Source: an uncultured Eubacteriales bacterium (lineage in GTDB: Bacteria > Bacillota > Clostridia > Oscillospirales > CAG-272). Taken from it: 64,000 bases of DNA. Numbering within the stretch: position 1 is the first letter of the stretch; the number at the start of each line of letters is the position of its first letter. Below, piece by piece: positions 16,351-25,717 of this stretch. Where the stretch lies: NCBI GenBank assembly GCA_934467415.1, contig CAKSLQ010000004.1, positions 124,001 through 188,000 on the forward strand. The letters run 5' to 3'. Both the position numbers and the translations under genes were made by a program. The notes beneath the pieces were generated by a model, which saw only the letters and a program-made list of their open reading frames with translations, was not told the origin of the DNA and made no database searches.

Positions 16351-17682
16351 TTGGCCGGGATCAGAATCATCGGCGCGGGGCTTGCCGGCTGCGAGGCGGC
16401 ATGGCAGGCGGCGGAGCGCGGCGTCAAGGTCACGCTCTGCGAGATGAAGCCGAAAAAATTCACCCCTGCGCACCACAGTGAAAACTTTGCCGAGCTGGTC
16501 TGCTCCAATTCGCTTCGCTCGGGCGAGCTGTCCAACGCGGTCGGCCTTTTGAAGGAAGAGATGCGCCGCCTCGGCTCGCTGGTGATCGAGGCCGCGGACG
16601 CCACCGCCGTCCCGGCGGGCAGCGCGCTTGCCGTGGACAGAGCCGGTTTTTCGGCCTACATCACTGACAAGATCAGAAGGCATCCGAACATCACGGTTGT
16701 CGAAACCGAGGTCTGTGAGCTGCCGGCGGACGGCGTGACGATTGTCGCGTCCGGCCCGCTCACGTCGGATGCGCTTTCCGAAGCGATCGACCGCCGCATC
16801 GGCGGCAAAAAACTGCATTTCTTCGATGCGGCAGCCCCCATCGTGGATTTTTCCGGCATCAATATGGACATCGCCTTTTTTGCCTCGCGCTACGGCAAGG
16901 GGGAGGCGTCCTACATCAACTGCCCGATGACGAAGGAGCAGTACGACGTGTTCTACGACGCGCTGATCCACGCCAAAGAGGCGGAGCTGAAAGAATTTGA
17001 CAAGGAGAGCCAGCACGACCTCAAGGTCTTCGAGGGCTGTATGCCGGTCGAGGTCATGGCGCGCCGCGGCTACGAGACGCTGCTGTTCGGCCCGCTCAAG
17101 CCGGTCGGCCTGCCGCTGCCCTCAACGGGCAAGGACGCCTACGCCGTGGTGCAGCTGCGGCAGGACAATGCGGCGGGGACGATGTACAACATCGTCGGCT
17201 TCCAGACGCACCTGACCTTCCCGGAGCAAAAGCGGGTCTTCTCGCTGATTCCGGGGCTGGAAAACGCGGAGTTCCTGCGCTACGGCGTGATGCACCGCAA
17301 TACCTATCTGCAATCGCCGGGTCTGCTGCGCGCGGACTATTCGATGATCGACGCGCCGAATCTGTTCTTCGCGGGGCAGATGACCGGCGTTGAGGGCTAT
17401 GTGGAGTCGGCGGGGTCCGGTCTTGTCGCGGGTATAAATGCGGCGCGCGCCGCACAAGATAAGCCGCGCGTGTTTTTTCCGCGCGAATGCGTCATCGGTT
17501 CGATGGCGGCCTACGTCAGCACGGGCGGCACCGGCGCGTTTGTGCCGATGAATGCAAATTTCGGCATTGTGCCGCCGCTTGACGCGCGCGTAAAGGGCGG
17601 CAAAAAGGCGAGAAACGAGGCACTTGCGGCGCGGTCGCTCGCGGCCGTCGATGCTTTTGCCCTGTCTTTGCAGGAGAAGTGA
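16351..17682 (+). CDS. trmFO: Methylenetetrahydrofolate-tRNA-(uracil-5-)-methyltransferase TrmFO
   Basis: A 443-aa FAD- and folate-dependent enzyme forming ribothymidine 54 in the T-loop of tRNAs. The FAD-binding loop is IIGAGLAGCEAAW at the N-terminus; the conserved cysteines C51 (LVCSNSLRSG) and C230 (FEGCMPVE) fit the catalytic pair. The motif GQMTGVEGYVESAGSG closes the FAD site. The start is a TTG placed directly after the topA TAA, with GAGGAAAA within the end of topA, so the two genes are translationally coupled. Confidence 0.95.
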   Translation: MAGIRIIGAGLAGCEAAWQAAERGVKVTLCEMKPKKFTPAHHSENFAELVCSNSLRSGELSNAVGLLKEEMRRLGSLVIEAADATAVPAGSALAVDRAGFSAYITDKIRRHPNITVVETEVCELPADGVTIVASGPLTSDALSEAIDRRIGGKKLHFFDAAAPIVDFSGINMDIAFFASRYGKGEASYINCPMTKEQYDVFYDALIHAKEAELKEFDKESQHDLKVFEGCMPVEVMARRGYETLLFGPLKPVGLPLPSTGKDAYAVVQLRQDNAAGTMYNIVGFQTHLTFPEQKRVFSLIPGLENAEFLRYGVMHRNTYLQSPGLLRADYSMIDAPNLFFAGQMTGVEGYVESAGSGLVAGINAARAAQDKPRVFFPRECVIGSMAAYVSTGGTGAFVPMNANFGIVPPLDARVKGGKKARNEALAARSLAAVDAFALSLQEK

Positions 17683-17692
17683 GGAGATACAC

Positions 17693-18766
17693 ATGAAAAT
17701 TATCATTGATGTGATGAGCGGCGACAACGCGCCCGGCGAACTGGTTCGCGGCGCGGTCCTGTCGCGCGACGCGCTCGGCGTGTCCGTCGTGATGGTCGGC
17801 CACCGCGAGACGATCGAGCAGCTCGCCGCAGCGGACGGGCTTGATCTTAATGGCATGGAGATCGTGGATACCGATGTCGTTATCGACATGGAGGACCCCG
17901 CGCTCAGCGTTGTGCGGGACAAGAACCGCTCCTCGATGGCAATCGGTCTGCATATGCTGGCAAACGGCGAGGGCGACGCCTTCGTCAGCGCGGGCAATAC
18001 CGGCGCGCTGCTGGCGGGTGCAACGCTGATTGTCCGCCGTATCAAAGGCATTCACCGCGCCGCCATCGGCACGGTCCTGCCGTTCCCCGTTCCCGTGCTG
18101 CTCCTGGATTCCGGCGCGAATACCGAGGTGGACGAGAAGACGCTTTTGCAATTTGCCGTCATGGGCTCCGCCTATATGGAAAAACTGTATGCATTGCCGC
18201 GCGCCCGCGTCGGCCTGCTCAACAACGGCACCGAGCCGACCAAGGGCACGCCGCTCTATAAGAGCGCAAATGCCGTCCTTGCCGCGTCCGATCTGATCGA
18301 TTTTGTCGGCAATGTCGAGGCGAAGACCATTCCGTTTGACACCTGTGATGTCCTGGTCTGCGACGGCTTCACCGGCAATATTCTGCTCAAGACCGTGGAG
18401 GGAATGGGCAAATTCATGCTGCAGACGCTGAAGGGCGTCCTGACCGAGAACGCCGTCACCAAGCTCGGTGCGCTCACCATGCGCCGCCAGCTGAAGAACA
18501 TGAAGTCGCAGTTTGACACCTCCGAGCACGGCGGGGCGCCGCTGCTCGGCATCTCGAAGCCGGTCATCAAGGCGCACGGCTCGTCCGACGCCCGCGCTGT
18601 TATGAACGCGGTGCGCCAGGCGGTTGCCTACACCGAGACCGGTGTGACCTACGACATCGCCGCGCATGCGGGCAGCCTTTTGCAAAAGACGGACGACGCC
18701 GCGGAAAAAGCGCCGGCAGCCGCGCCTGCGGAAAAGAAGCCGGAGACGGACGGCGCGGCAGAGTGA
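17693..18766 (+). CDS. plsX: Phosphate acyltransferase PlsX
   Basis: A 357-aa PlsX, converting acyl-ACP to acyl-phosphate for phospholipid synthesis. Family motifs: MKIIIDVMSGDNAPGE at the start, SAGNTGALLAGATL, and CDGFTGNILLKTVEG. ATG 17693 follows GAGGAGATA. A 25-residue Ala/Pro/Lys/Glu-rich tail follows the catalytic domain and is unlike the core family. The usual partner acpP is not next to it but at 56600 on the other strand; rnc follows after 12 nt. Confidence 0.95.
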   Translation: MKIIIDVMSGDNAPGELVRGAVLSRDALGVSVVMVGHRETIEQLAAADGLDLNGMEIVDTDVVIDMEDPALSVVRDKNRSSMAIGLHMLANGEGDAFVSAGNTGALLAGATLIVRRIKGIHRAAIGTVLPFPVPVLLLDSGANTEVDEKTLLQFAVMGSAYMEKLYALPRARVGLLNNGTEPTKGTPLYKSANAVLAASDLIDFVGNVEAKTIPFDTCDVLVCDGFTGNILLKTVEGMGKFMLQTLKGVLTENAVTKLGALTMRRQLKNMKSQFDTSEHGGAPLLGISKPVIKAHGSSDARAVMNAVRQAVAYTETGVTYDIAAHAGSLLQKTDDAAEKAPAAAPAEKKPETDGAAE

Positions 18767-18778
18767 GAGGAAGGCGCA

Positions 18779-19495
18779 ATGCAGAATTTTCGTAAGGACA
18801 GAGCCGAGCTGGAAAAGACCATCGGCTACACCTTTTTGGACAGCACACTGCTGGAGACCGCACTGACGCATTCGTCCTATTCCAATGAGGCGAAAGGCCG
18901 CGGGGCGCCGGTCGAGTGCAACGAACGGCTCGAATTTCTCGGCGACTCGGTGCTCTCGCTGGTGGCGAGTGAGTATTTGTTTTCCACCTTTTCGGACTGC
19001 CCGGAGGGCGAGCTCACGCGGATGCGCGCCGAGATCGTCTGTGAAAAGGCGCTGTGCGTGCTGGCTGAAAAGATCGGCCTCGGCGCTTTTCTGAACCTCG
19101 GGCATGGGGAAGAGCTGGGCGGCGGCCGCGAGCGTCCGTCGCTGTTGGCAGACGCATTTGAAGCGCTGCTGGCAGCCATGTTCATCGACAGCGGCCGGGA
19201 CAAGGATTGCGTGGCAGCATTCCTGCGTCCGCTCCTGATGGAGGAGCTTGCGAAGCTGGAGATCAGCGGCGCGGCCAAGGACTTCAAGACCATTTTGCAG
19301 CAGGTCGTGCAACAGGCGGGCGGCGAAATCCTCGAGTACTTTGTTGTGGATGAGCGCGGGCCGGATCACGACAAGCGCTTCACGGTCGAGGCAAGGCTCA
19401 ACAGCAATGTTATCGGCCGCGGCGAGGGAAAGAACAAGCGCGCCGCGGAGCAGATGGCGGCAAAGCAGGCGCTGGAGCTGTTCGGCGAGGAATGA
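18779..19495 (+). CDS. rnc: Ribonuclease III
   Basis: A 238-aa double-strand-specific endoribonuclease that processes rRNA and some mRNAs. The catalytic signature NERLEFLGDSVLSLV is near residue 44, the second acidic motif is LLADAFEALLAAMFID, and the C-terminal double-stranded-RNA-binding domain (about 165-235) ends with GKNKRAAEQMAAKQAL. The ribosome-binding site is GAGGAAGG. It precedes smc-ftsY as in Bacillus, although smc also has a strong promoter of its own. Confidence 0.97.
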   Translation: MQNFRKDRAELEKTIGYTFLDSTLLETALTHSSYSNEAKGRGAPVECNERLEFLGDSVLSLVASEYLFSTFSDCPEGELTRMRAEIVCEKALCVLAEKIGLGAFLNLGHGEELGGGRERPSLLADAFEALLAAMFIDSGRDKDCVAAFLRPLLMEELAKLEISGAAKDFKTILQQVVQQAGGEILEYFVVDERGPDHDKRFTVEARLNSNVIGRGEGKNKRAAEQMAAKQALELFGEE

Positions 19496-19589
19496 GCAAA
19501 GCGGGATTTTTCGTTTGGAAAGAGGGCGAGACTGCCTTCTTCCCCGGCGGAAAGTCCCGTTTTTATTTTCAAATTATTCGGGAAAAATG

Positions 19590-19618
19590 TTGAAAAAAGC
19601 GCACGGTTGTTATATAAT
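19590..19618 (+). promoter_or_regulatory. smc promoter
   Basis: TTGAAA (19590-19595), 17-nt spacer, TATAAT (19613-19618). The 185-nt gap after rnc holds this promoter and a weak, long-loop inverted repeat (GCGGGA ... TCCCGTTTTTA, 19502-19566) that may be a terminator. Confidence 0.8.
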
Positions 19619-19680
19619 ATATACTTAGTTATCATTATATCTTGCGACATTGCAAATTTGACGGAAACGGAGGGCTGCGC

Positions 19681-22600
19681 GTGTACCTGAAATCGCTTGA
19701 ACTGCACGGTTTCAAGTCTTTTCCGAACAAAACGGTGCTGAATTTTGAGCCGGGCGCGACCGTAGTCATCGGGCCGAACGGCAGCGGCAAATCAAACATT
19801 TCGGACGCGATGCGCTGGGTGCTCGGCGAGATCTCCAGCAAGAACATCCGCGGCGCCAGGATGGAGGATGTCATTTTCGGCGGCGCAGACACGCGCAAGC
19901 CGATGAGCTTTGCCGAGGTTTCGGTCACGTTTGACAATCACGCGGGTGAACACCGCATGGATGTGCCGTATGACGAGATCACGGTCACCCGCCGCTATTT
20001 CCGCTCGGGCGAGAGCGAATATTTTATCAATCGCAAGGCCGTGCGCCTCAAGGATATCCACGAGCTGTTCATGAATACCGGCATCGGGCGCGAGGGCTAT
20101 TCGGTCATCGGGCAGGGCAAGATCGCCGAGATTCTCTCGCGCAAGAGCGAGGATCGGCGCAACGTCTTTGAGGAGGCCGCGGGTATCGCCAAGTACCGCT
20201 ACAAGAAGCACGAGGCGGAGAAAAAGCTTGCCGCCGCCGAAGACAACCTCGTCCGCCTGACCGACATCGCAGGCGAGCTCGGCAGCCGGGTCGGCCCGCT
20301 GGAAAAAGAGTCGCAGAAAGCGAAAAAATATCTCGATATTTACGAGGGCAAGAAGCGCGCGGACGTCAGTCTGTGGATCTACGACAGCGGCATTTTGCAG
20401 GGCAGAATTGCCGAGGCGGAAAAGGCGGTCAGCCTCTCCGCGCATGAGCTGGAGGTGGCCGAGGACAGTCTGCGCTCGCTCGAAACGCAGAGTGACAGAC
20501 TGTTTGAGGAGAGCCAGCGCACGAAGATGGCCTCCGAAAAGCTGCTCACCGAGATGAGCACGCTGAAGGAGAAGATTCACGAGGCGGACAGCGCCTATAA
20601 GGTCTCCGAAAACGAGATTGCACATAAGACCGAGCTGTCAAGACAGTCGGAGGCCGCCATCGAGGCGGCGGCCGCTTCCGCGGATGCCGTGCAGCGCGAG
20701 TTTGCCGAAGTTGAGGCGCAGACGGCGGCGGCCAAAGAGACTTTGGCGGCGGCCGAGACCGAGAAGAATACGCTTGCCGAGCGGCAGGCGGCGTGCGGGA
20801 TGCGCGCCGACGCGCTCGAACGCGAGCTGGACGCAAAGCAGGTCGAGATCCAGAGGCTGCATGACGCGTCCGTAGACATCAAGGTGCGCGTCAGCGTGCT
20901 GGAAAGCACCATCAGCACCGACAGCCTTGCGGGTGAGCAGGCGCGCGCCGAGATCACGGCCTACGAGGAGGAGGCGGAGCGCTTCTCCGCCGAGATCGCG
21001 CGGACGACCGCCGGGATCGACGCCTACAAGGACAATGCGGCGAAGACCGACGAGATGCTGGCGACGCTTGCCGCCGCCTGCGAGACGGCGCGCGCCGCCA
21101 AGGAAGATTTGCAGGCACAGACGGCGGACGAAAAGCTGCGGCTGGACGGCTTCACGCACCGCGCCGATGCGCTGCGCCGCATGGAGGAACTGCTCGAGGG
21201 CTATTCGGGCAGCGTCCGCTTTGTGATGCAGGCCTATGACGATGGCAAAATTCACGGCGGCACGGTGTACGGCCCGATCTCCAAGCTGATCAGCGTACCC
21301 GAAAAATATGTCACCGCGATCGAAACTGCACTCGGCGCGAATATTCAGAACATCGCGGTCGAAAATGAGGATGTGGCCAAATCCGCGATCCGCGTCCTGA
21401 AGGACGCGCACGCGGGGCGCGCCACTTTCTACCCGCTCACCTCCGCCACGGCGCAGGACGAGACCGAGGAGATGCTTCGCGCACGGAAGTACGCAGGTTA
21501 TATCGGCCGAGCCGATCTGCTGTTCGACTACGACAAAAAGTTTGCCGAGGTCATGCGCAGCATCCTCGGCAGAACGTTGATTTTCGACACGCTGGATCAT
21601 GCGTCGAGGATGGCGCGCGAGCAGAAGTACCACGTCAAGGTCGTCACGCTCGACGGGCAGATCATCAATGCGGGCGGTTCCTATACGGGCGGCTCGGTGC
21701 GCCGCGACAGCGGCATCTTGACCCGCTCGGCGGAGATCCGATCGCTGGACAAATCGGCGGCCGCTTCGAAAAAGGCGCTTGACGCGCTGGAAAAGCAGCT
21801 GGCCGAGGCGCAGAAGGCCGAGCAGGACGCGCAGACGCGCCACGCGGGCGCTTTACAGCAGAAGGAGATTGTCACCACGCTGATCGCGTCCGAGAACGCA
21901 CATCTCGAGGCGCTGCGCGCAAAGCTCGAGACCAACACCGGGCTGCGTGAGAAGCTGAACGCGGACGTCGAGCGTCTGCGCGACCAGCACAGCGGCTTTG
22001 AGAGCGAGATCGCCGCGCTGAAAGCGGAAGAAGCCGCAAACGGGCAGAAGATCGAAGCGCTGCGCGCTTACCGTGCGGCCAAAGATGAGGAGCGGAACGA
22101 CGCGCTCGACGAGGGCCGCGACGTGGAACGCCGCATTGCCCAGACCGAGGTGCACATCGCCGAGATCCGCAAGGATATTGAAGCGCTCGACGCCCGCCGC
22201 GCGTCGCTCGGCGCGCGGATGCGCGAGATCGCCGAGACCGTGGCATCGGCGCAGACGGCCATCGGCCGCCTGACGGCCGAGATCGGCGCGCTGCGCCGCG
22301 CCGGGGAGGAGAATCGCGAGGAGACCGTGAAGATGATGGCGCGCCTCGAGATCGTGACGGGCGAGCGCGGGGACGCCGAGGTCGGCACGGCGGAATACGA
22401 GCAGAAGCTCCAGGAGGTTCGGCTGAAAACGCGCGAGAAGAACAACCAGAAGGAACTGATTCTCGCCGCACACAACAAAAACGAGATTCGCCTGCGGTCG
22501 CTGACCGCCGAGGCGGACAAGCAGTCCGAACGGATGTACGAGGAGTACGAGCTGACCTTTGCCGCGGCGCTGGAGCTCGGCTATCTGCCGCTTGCGGAGA

Positions 22601-23268
22601 GCGAGTGCGCGGCGACCAGGTCGGCGGCCGCGGATTACCGCAGACAGATGAAGTCGATCGGTCCGGTCAACCTCGGGTCGATCGAGGAATACAAGCAGGT
22701 GCGCGCGCGCTACGACGAGATGTCGGCGCAGATCGCCGACCTGACCAAGTCCAAGGCGGAGCTGACCACGGTCATCAACCGGCTTGAGAACGAGATGCGC
22801 GGGCAGTTTGTCGATGCGTTCAACCGCATCAACGATAACTTCGCCAAGGTGTTTGTCGAGCTGTTCGGCGGCGGTACCGCCGAGCTCGTGCTGACCGAAC
22901 CCGAGGATGTGCTGAACAGCGGCATCGAGATCAAGGCGGCGCCGCCCGGCAAGATCATCAAGAGCCTGACGCTGCTCTCGGGCGGCGAACAGGCATTCGT
23001 TGCGATCGCGCTGTTCTTTGCGATTCTCAAGGTCAATCCGTCGCCGTTCTGCATCCTCGATGAGATCGAGGCGGCGCTCGATGAAGTGAACGTTTCACGC
23101 TTTGCCGACTATGTCAAGCGCATGTCGGACGAGACGCAGTTTGTGCTCATCACGCACCGCCGCGGCACGATGGAGGCGGCAGACCGCATCTACGGCGTCA
23201 CCATGCCGGAGCGCGGCATCTCCAAGGTGCTGGCGCTGAACGTCAAAGATATGGAACTGAATGTATAA
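19681..23268 (+). CDS. smc: Chromosome segregation protein SMC
   Basis: A 1195-aa condensin ATPase. Walker A GPNGSGKSN is at about 31-39, followed by a long coiled coil and a hinge (about 505-620, with GGTVYGPISKLISV and NAGGSYTGGS). A second coiled coil follows, then the ABC signature LSGGEQAFVAIALFF and Walker B CILDEIEAALDE. The start is GTG at 19681 with CGGAGGG just upstream; the longer ORF start is not supported. It works with ScpA and ScpB, encoded on the other strand of this window. ftsY follows after 14 nt. Confidence 0.97.
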   Translation: MYLKSLELHGFKSFPNKTVLNFEPGATVVIGPNGSGKSNISDAMRWVLGEISSKNIRGARMEDVIFGGADTRKPMSFAEVSVTFDNHAGEHRMDVPYDEITVTRRYFRSGESEYFINRKAVRLKDIHELFMNTGIGREGYSVIGQGKIAEILSRKSEDRRNVFEEAAGIAKYRYKKHEAEKKLAAAEDNLVRLTDIAGELGSRVGPLEKESQKAKKYLDIYEGKKRADVSLWIYDSGILQGRIAEAEKAVSLSAHELEVAEDSLRSLETQSDRLFEESQRTKMASEKLLTEMSTLKEKIHEADSAYKVSENEIAHKTELSRQSEAAIEAAAASADAVQREFAEVEAQTAAAKETLAAAETEKNTLAERQAACGMRADALERELDAKQVEIQRLHDASVDIKVRVSVLESTISTDSLAGEQARAEITAYEEEAERFSAEIARTTAGIDAYKDNAAKTDEMLATLAAACETARAAKEDLQAQTADEKLRLDGFTHRADALRRMEELLEGYSGSVRFVMQAYDDGKIHGGTVYGPISKLISVPEKYVTAIETALGANIQNIAVENEDVAKSAIRVLKDAHAGRATFYPLTSATAQDETEEMLRARKYAGYIGRADLLFDYDKKFAEVMRSILGRTLIFDTLDHASRMAREQKYHVKVVTLDGQIINAGGSYTGGSVRRDSGILTRSAEIRSLDKSAAASKKALDALEKQLAEAQKAEQDAQTRHAGALQQKEIVTTLIASENAHLEALRAKLETNTGLREKLNADVERLRDQHSGFESEIAALKAEEAANGQKIEALRAYRAAKDEERNDALDEGRDVERRIAQTEVHIAEIRKDIEALDARRASLGARMREIAETVASAQTAIGRLTAEIGALRRAGEENREETVKMMARLEIVTGERGDAEVGTAEYEQKLQEVRLKTREKNNQKELILAAHNKNEIRLRSLTAEADKQSERMYEEYELTFAAALELGYLPLAESECAATRSAAADYRRQMKSIGPVNLGSIEEYKQVRARYDEMSAQIADLTKSKAELTTVINRLENEMRGQFVDAFNRINDNFAKVFVELFGGGTAELVLTEPEDVLNSGIEIKAAPPGKIIKSLTLLSGGEQAFVAIALFFAILKVNPSPFCILDEIEAALDEVNVSRFADYVKRMSDETQFVLITHRRGTMEAADRIYGVTMPERGISKVLALNVKDMELNV

Positions 23269-23282
23269 GGCAAGAGGGAAAC

Positions 23283-24188
23283 ATGGGATTTTTTGATAAA
23301 CTGAAAGAGGGGCTCTCCAAGACGAAGAATGCCTTCGTCTCGCAGGTGGACAACCTGTTCAAGAGCTTTGTCAAGGTGGACGAGGAGCTGTTCGATGAGC
23401 TGGAGGAGCTGCTGATCTGTTCCGACGTCGGCGTCGGTGCGACCGAGGAGATTCTCGACAAGCTGAGAGACCGCGTCAAGAGCGAGCGCCTGACCGACGG
23501 CGAGCAGGTGAAGACGGCGCTGCGCGAGATTCTGTCGGACATGATCGGCGAGGGCGAGCCGCTGAGGCTCGGCACAAAGCCGTCCGTGCTGCTCATCATC
23601 GGTGTCAACGGCGTCGGCAAGACGACCTCGATCGGCAAGATCGCGGCACAGCTGAAGGCCGACGGCAAGAAAGTCGTCGTCGCGGCGGCGGACACCTTCC
23701 GTGCGGCGGCGATTGACCAGCTGGCCGTTTGGTGCGATCGCGCGGGCGTCGATCTCATCAAACAGAGCGAGGGCTCCGACCCCGCCGCCGTCGTCTACGA
23801 CGCGGTCAGCGCCGCCAAAGGGCGGAATGCCGACGTGCTGATCGTGGACACGGCGGGTAGACTGCACAACAAGAAGAACCTGATGGACGAGCTCGCCAAG
23901 ATCGATCGCGTCCTCTCCCGTGAGCTGCCGGGCGCCGACCGCGAAACGCTGCTGGTGCTGGATGCAACGACCGGGCAGAACGCCATCATGCAGGCCAAGG
24001 AATTCAAGCATGCGGCGAATATCACCGGCCTCATCCTGACGAAGCTCGATGGCACGGCCAAGGGCGGCTGCGTCTTCTCCATCAAGGGCGAACTCGACGT
24101 GCCGGTCAAGTACATCGGCGTCGGCGAGAAGATCGACGATATGCAGCCCTTCAACGCGCAGGACTTCGTCCGCGCCATGTTTGCGTGA
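23283..24188 (+). CDS. ftsY: Signal recognition particle receptor FtsY
   Basis: A 301-aa SRP GTPase that docks SRP-ribosome complexes at the membrane. The short acidic N-domain starts MGFFDKLKEGLSKTK, without the long A-domain of E. coli. The G-domain has GVNGVGKTTSIGKIA, DTAGRLHNKKNL and TKLDGTAKGG, and the family end GEKIDDMQPFNAQDFV. Transcribed with smc; the next gene starts 6 nt after its stop. Confidence 0.97.
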   Translation: MGFFDKLKEGLSKTKNAFVSQVDNLFKSFVKVDEELFDELEELLICSDVGVGATEEILDKLRDRVKSERLTDGEQVKTALREILSDMIGEGEPLRLGTKPSVLLIIGVNGVGKTTSIGKIAAQLKADGKKVVVAAADTFRAAAIDQLAVWCDRAGVDLIKQSEGSDPAAVVYDAVSAAKGRNADVLIVDTAGRLHNKKNLMDELAKIDRVLSRELPGADRETLLVLDATTGQNAIMQAKEFKHAANITGLILTKLDGTAKGGCVFSIKGELDVPVKYIGVGEKIDDMQPFNAQDFVRAMFA

Positions 24189-24193
24189 GCGCC

Positions 24194-24793
24194 ATGAAGA
24201 TACTGCTTGCTTCCCACAACAAGAACAAAATCGCGGAGCTGGAAGCGCTCCTCCAAACCGTCTGCGCCGATGCGGAGGTCGTTTCGCTTTCGGACGCCGG
24301 CTTTACCGGTGAGATCGTCGAAGACGGCGCGACTTTTGAAGAAAACGCACTGATCAAGGCGCGCACCGGCGCGCGTCTCGGCTACATCACGGTCGCCGAC
24401 GATTCCGGGCTGATGGTCGATGCGCTCGGCGGCGCGCCCGGCGTCTATTCCGCACGCTATGCGGGCGAGGATGGCAACACCGAAAAGAACAATGCAAAGC
24501 TGCTTGCGGCGATGCGGAATGTGCCGAAGGAAAAACGCACGGCGCATTTCGTTTCGGTCGTCGCCTGCGTGTTCCCGGATGGCAGGGAAGACATCGTTGT
24601 CCGCGGTGAATGCCCCGGTGAGATTCTGACATCTCCGCGCGGCAGCACCGGCTTCGGCTACGATCCGCTGTTCTGGTATGCGCCGTTTCGTAAAACCTAT
24701 GCCGAGATGAGCGCCGACGAGAAGAATTCGATCAGCCATCGCGGCGTCGCCATGCGAGCCTTCGCAAAGGAATTTGCAAAACTGAAATTCTGA
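24194..24793 (+). CDS. rdgB: XTP/dITP diphosphatase (RdgB/HAM1 family)
   Basis: A 199-aa house-cleaning pyrophosphatase that removes non-canonical purine triphosphates. Motifs: SHNKNKIAELEALL at the N-terminus, the substrate-binding DDSGLMVDALGGAPGVYSAR, GFGYDPLFW, and the terminal SHRGVAMRAF. ATG 24194 fits the family N-terminus; an in-frame GTG at 24185 overlaps the ftsY stop. There is no clear ribosome-binding site, so translation is probably coupled to ftsY. Confidence 0.94.
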   Translation: MKILLASHNKNKIAELEALLQTVCADAEVVSLSDAGFTGEIVEDGATFEENALIKARTGARLGYITVADDSGLMVDALGGAPGVYSARYAGEDGNTEKNNAKLLAAMRNVPKEKRTAHFVSVVACVFPDGREDIVVRGECPGEILTSPRGSTGFGYDPLFWYAPFRKTYAEMSADEKNSISHRGVAMRAFAKEFAKLKF

Positions 24794-24801
24794 GGGGAAA
24801 T

Positions 24802-25098
24802 ATGCTGACAAGTAAACAGAGAGCGGCCCTGCGCGCCATGGGCAACCCGCTCGAAACGATTTTTCAGATCGGTAAGGGCGGCATCACGGATGAGACCGTA
24901 AAGCAGATCGCCAACGCGCTCGAAGCGCGGGAGTTGATCAAGGCGCGTGTGTTGGAAAACAGCGGGTATACCGCACGGGAGGCGGCGGATACACTCGCCG
25001 GGAAAACGGGAGCGGATGTGGTCGCCGTGGCGGGAACGCGATTCCTGCTCTATCGCGAATCCGTGCATAAAAAGAGAATTGAAATTGAAAGAATATAA
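24802..25098 (+). CDS. yhbY: YhbY-type CRM-domain RNA-binding protein
   Basis: A 98-aa single CRM domain protein starting MLTSKQRAALRAMGNPLE, with the GxxG RNA-binding loop IGKGGIT. The family associates with pre-50S particles. Ribosome-binding site GAGGGGAAA. It overlaps the start of nadD by 14 nt, the usual yhbY-nadD-yqeK-rsfS order of Firmicutes. Confidence 0.94.
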   Translation: MLTSKQRAALRAMGNPLETIFQIGKGGITDETVKQIANALEARELIKARVLENSGYTAREAADTLAGKTGADVVAVAGTRFLLYRESVHKKRIEIERI

Positions 25099-25717
25099 GA
25101 AGCTGCTGATTTTCGGCGGCACATTTTCGCCGGTGCACAACGGGCATCTGCGCGCCATGCAGGCCTGCTGTGCGGCGACAGCCCCCGATGTGCTCTATGT
25201 GATCCCCACCGCCACGCCGCCGCACAAGGTGCGGCACGACGGCGCGACCGACCAAGCACGCATGGACATGCTGCACATCGCCGTCGGGACGCTGCATACC
25301 GCATGTCCCGTCGTTGTCTCGGACATTGAGCTTCTGCGCGGCGGCGCAAGCTACACGGTGGATACCGTGGAGGCGCTGTCTCCGCTGGCCGACCGTGTCC
25401 TTGTGTACTGCGGCACGGACATGCTGCTGACGCTCGACGAATGGCATGACGCGGCGCGCCTGATGCGCACGGCGGAATTCGTCTGTATGCAGCGGGAGGG
25501 CGATGCACGGCTGCACGGCGCGCTCGTGCAAAAAATCGCCGCGCTGCAAAGTGCTTACGGTGCAAGGATCACTCTGATCCCGGACGTGCCGTTTGAAGTG
25601 TCCTCCGGCGAGATCCGCGCGCGTGTGGCGCGCGGCGAAACCATCGAACCTTTTGTGCCGCACGGCGTTGCCGACTATATCGCGGCACACGGACTGTATA
25701 CACATGATGACACCTGA
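25085..25717 (+). CDS. nadD: Nicotinate-nucleotide adenylyltransferase
   Basis: A 210-aa NadD making deamido-NAD. The nucleotidyltransferase motif GGTFSPVHNGHLRA lies near residue 12 and the C-terminal signature VSSGEIRARVARGE is intact. No ATG exists near the expected N-terminus; two TTG codons at 25079 and 25085 within the end of yhbY are the candidates, and 25085 has the better distance to the weak AAAGAGA sequence. Its end overlaps yqeK by 14 nt. Confidence 0.92.
   Translation: MKEYKKLLIFGGTFSPVHNGHLRAMQACCAATAPDVLYVIPTATPPHKVRHDGATDQARMDMLHIAVGTLHTACPVVVSDIELLRGGASYTVDTVEALSPLADRVLVYCGTDMLLTLDEWHDAARLMRTAEFVCMQREGDARLHGALVQKIAALQSAYGARITLIPDVPFEVSSGEIRARVARGETIEPFVPHGVADYIAAHGLYTHDDT

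Noticed and set aside
13873..17016. A 1047-codon open frame on the minus strand opposite topA and trmFO
   Set aside because: It is the antisense of two well-defined genes; the long open frame results from GC-rich codon use, and the predicted protein has no domain or ribosome-binding site.
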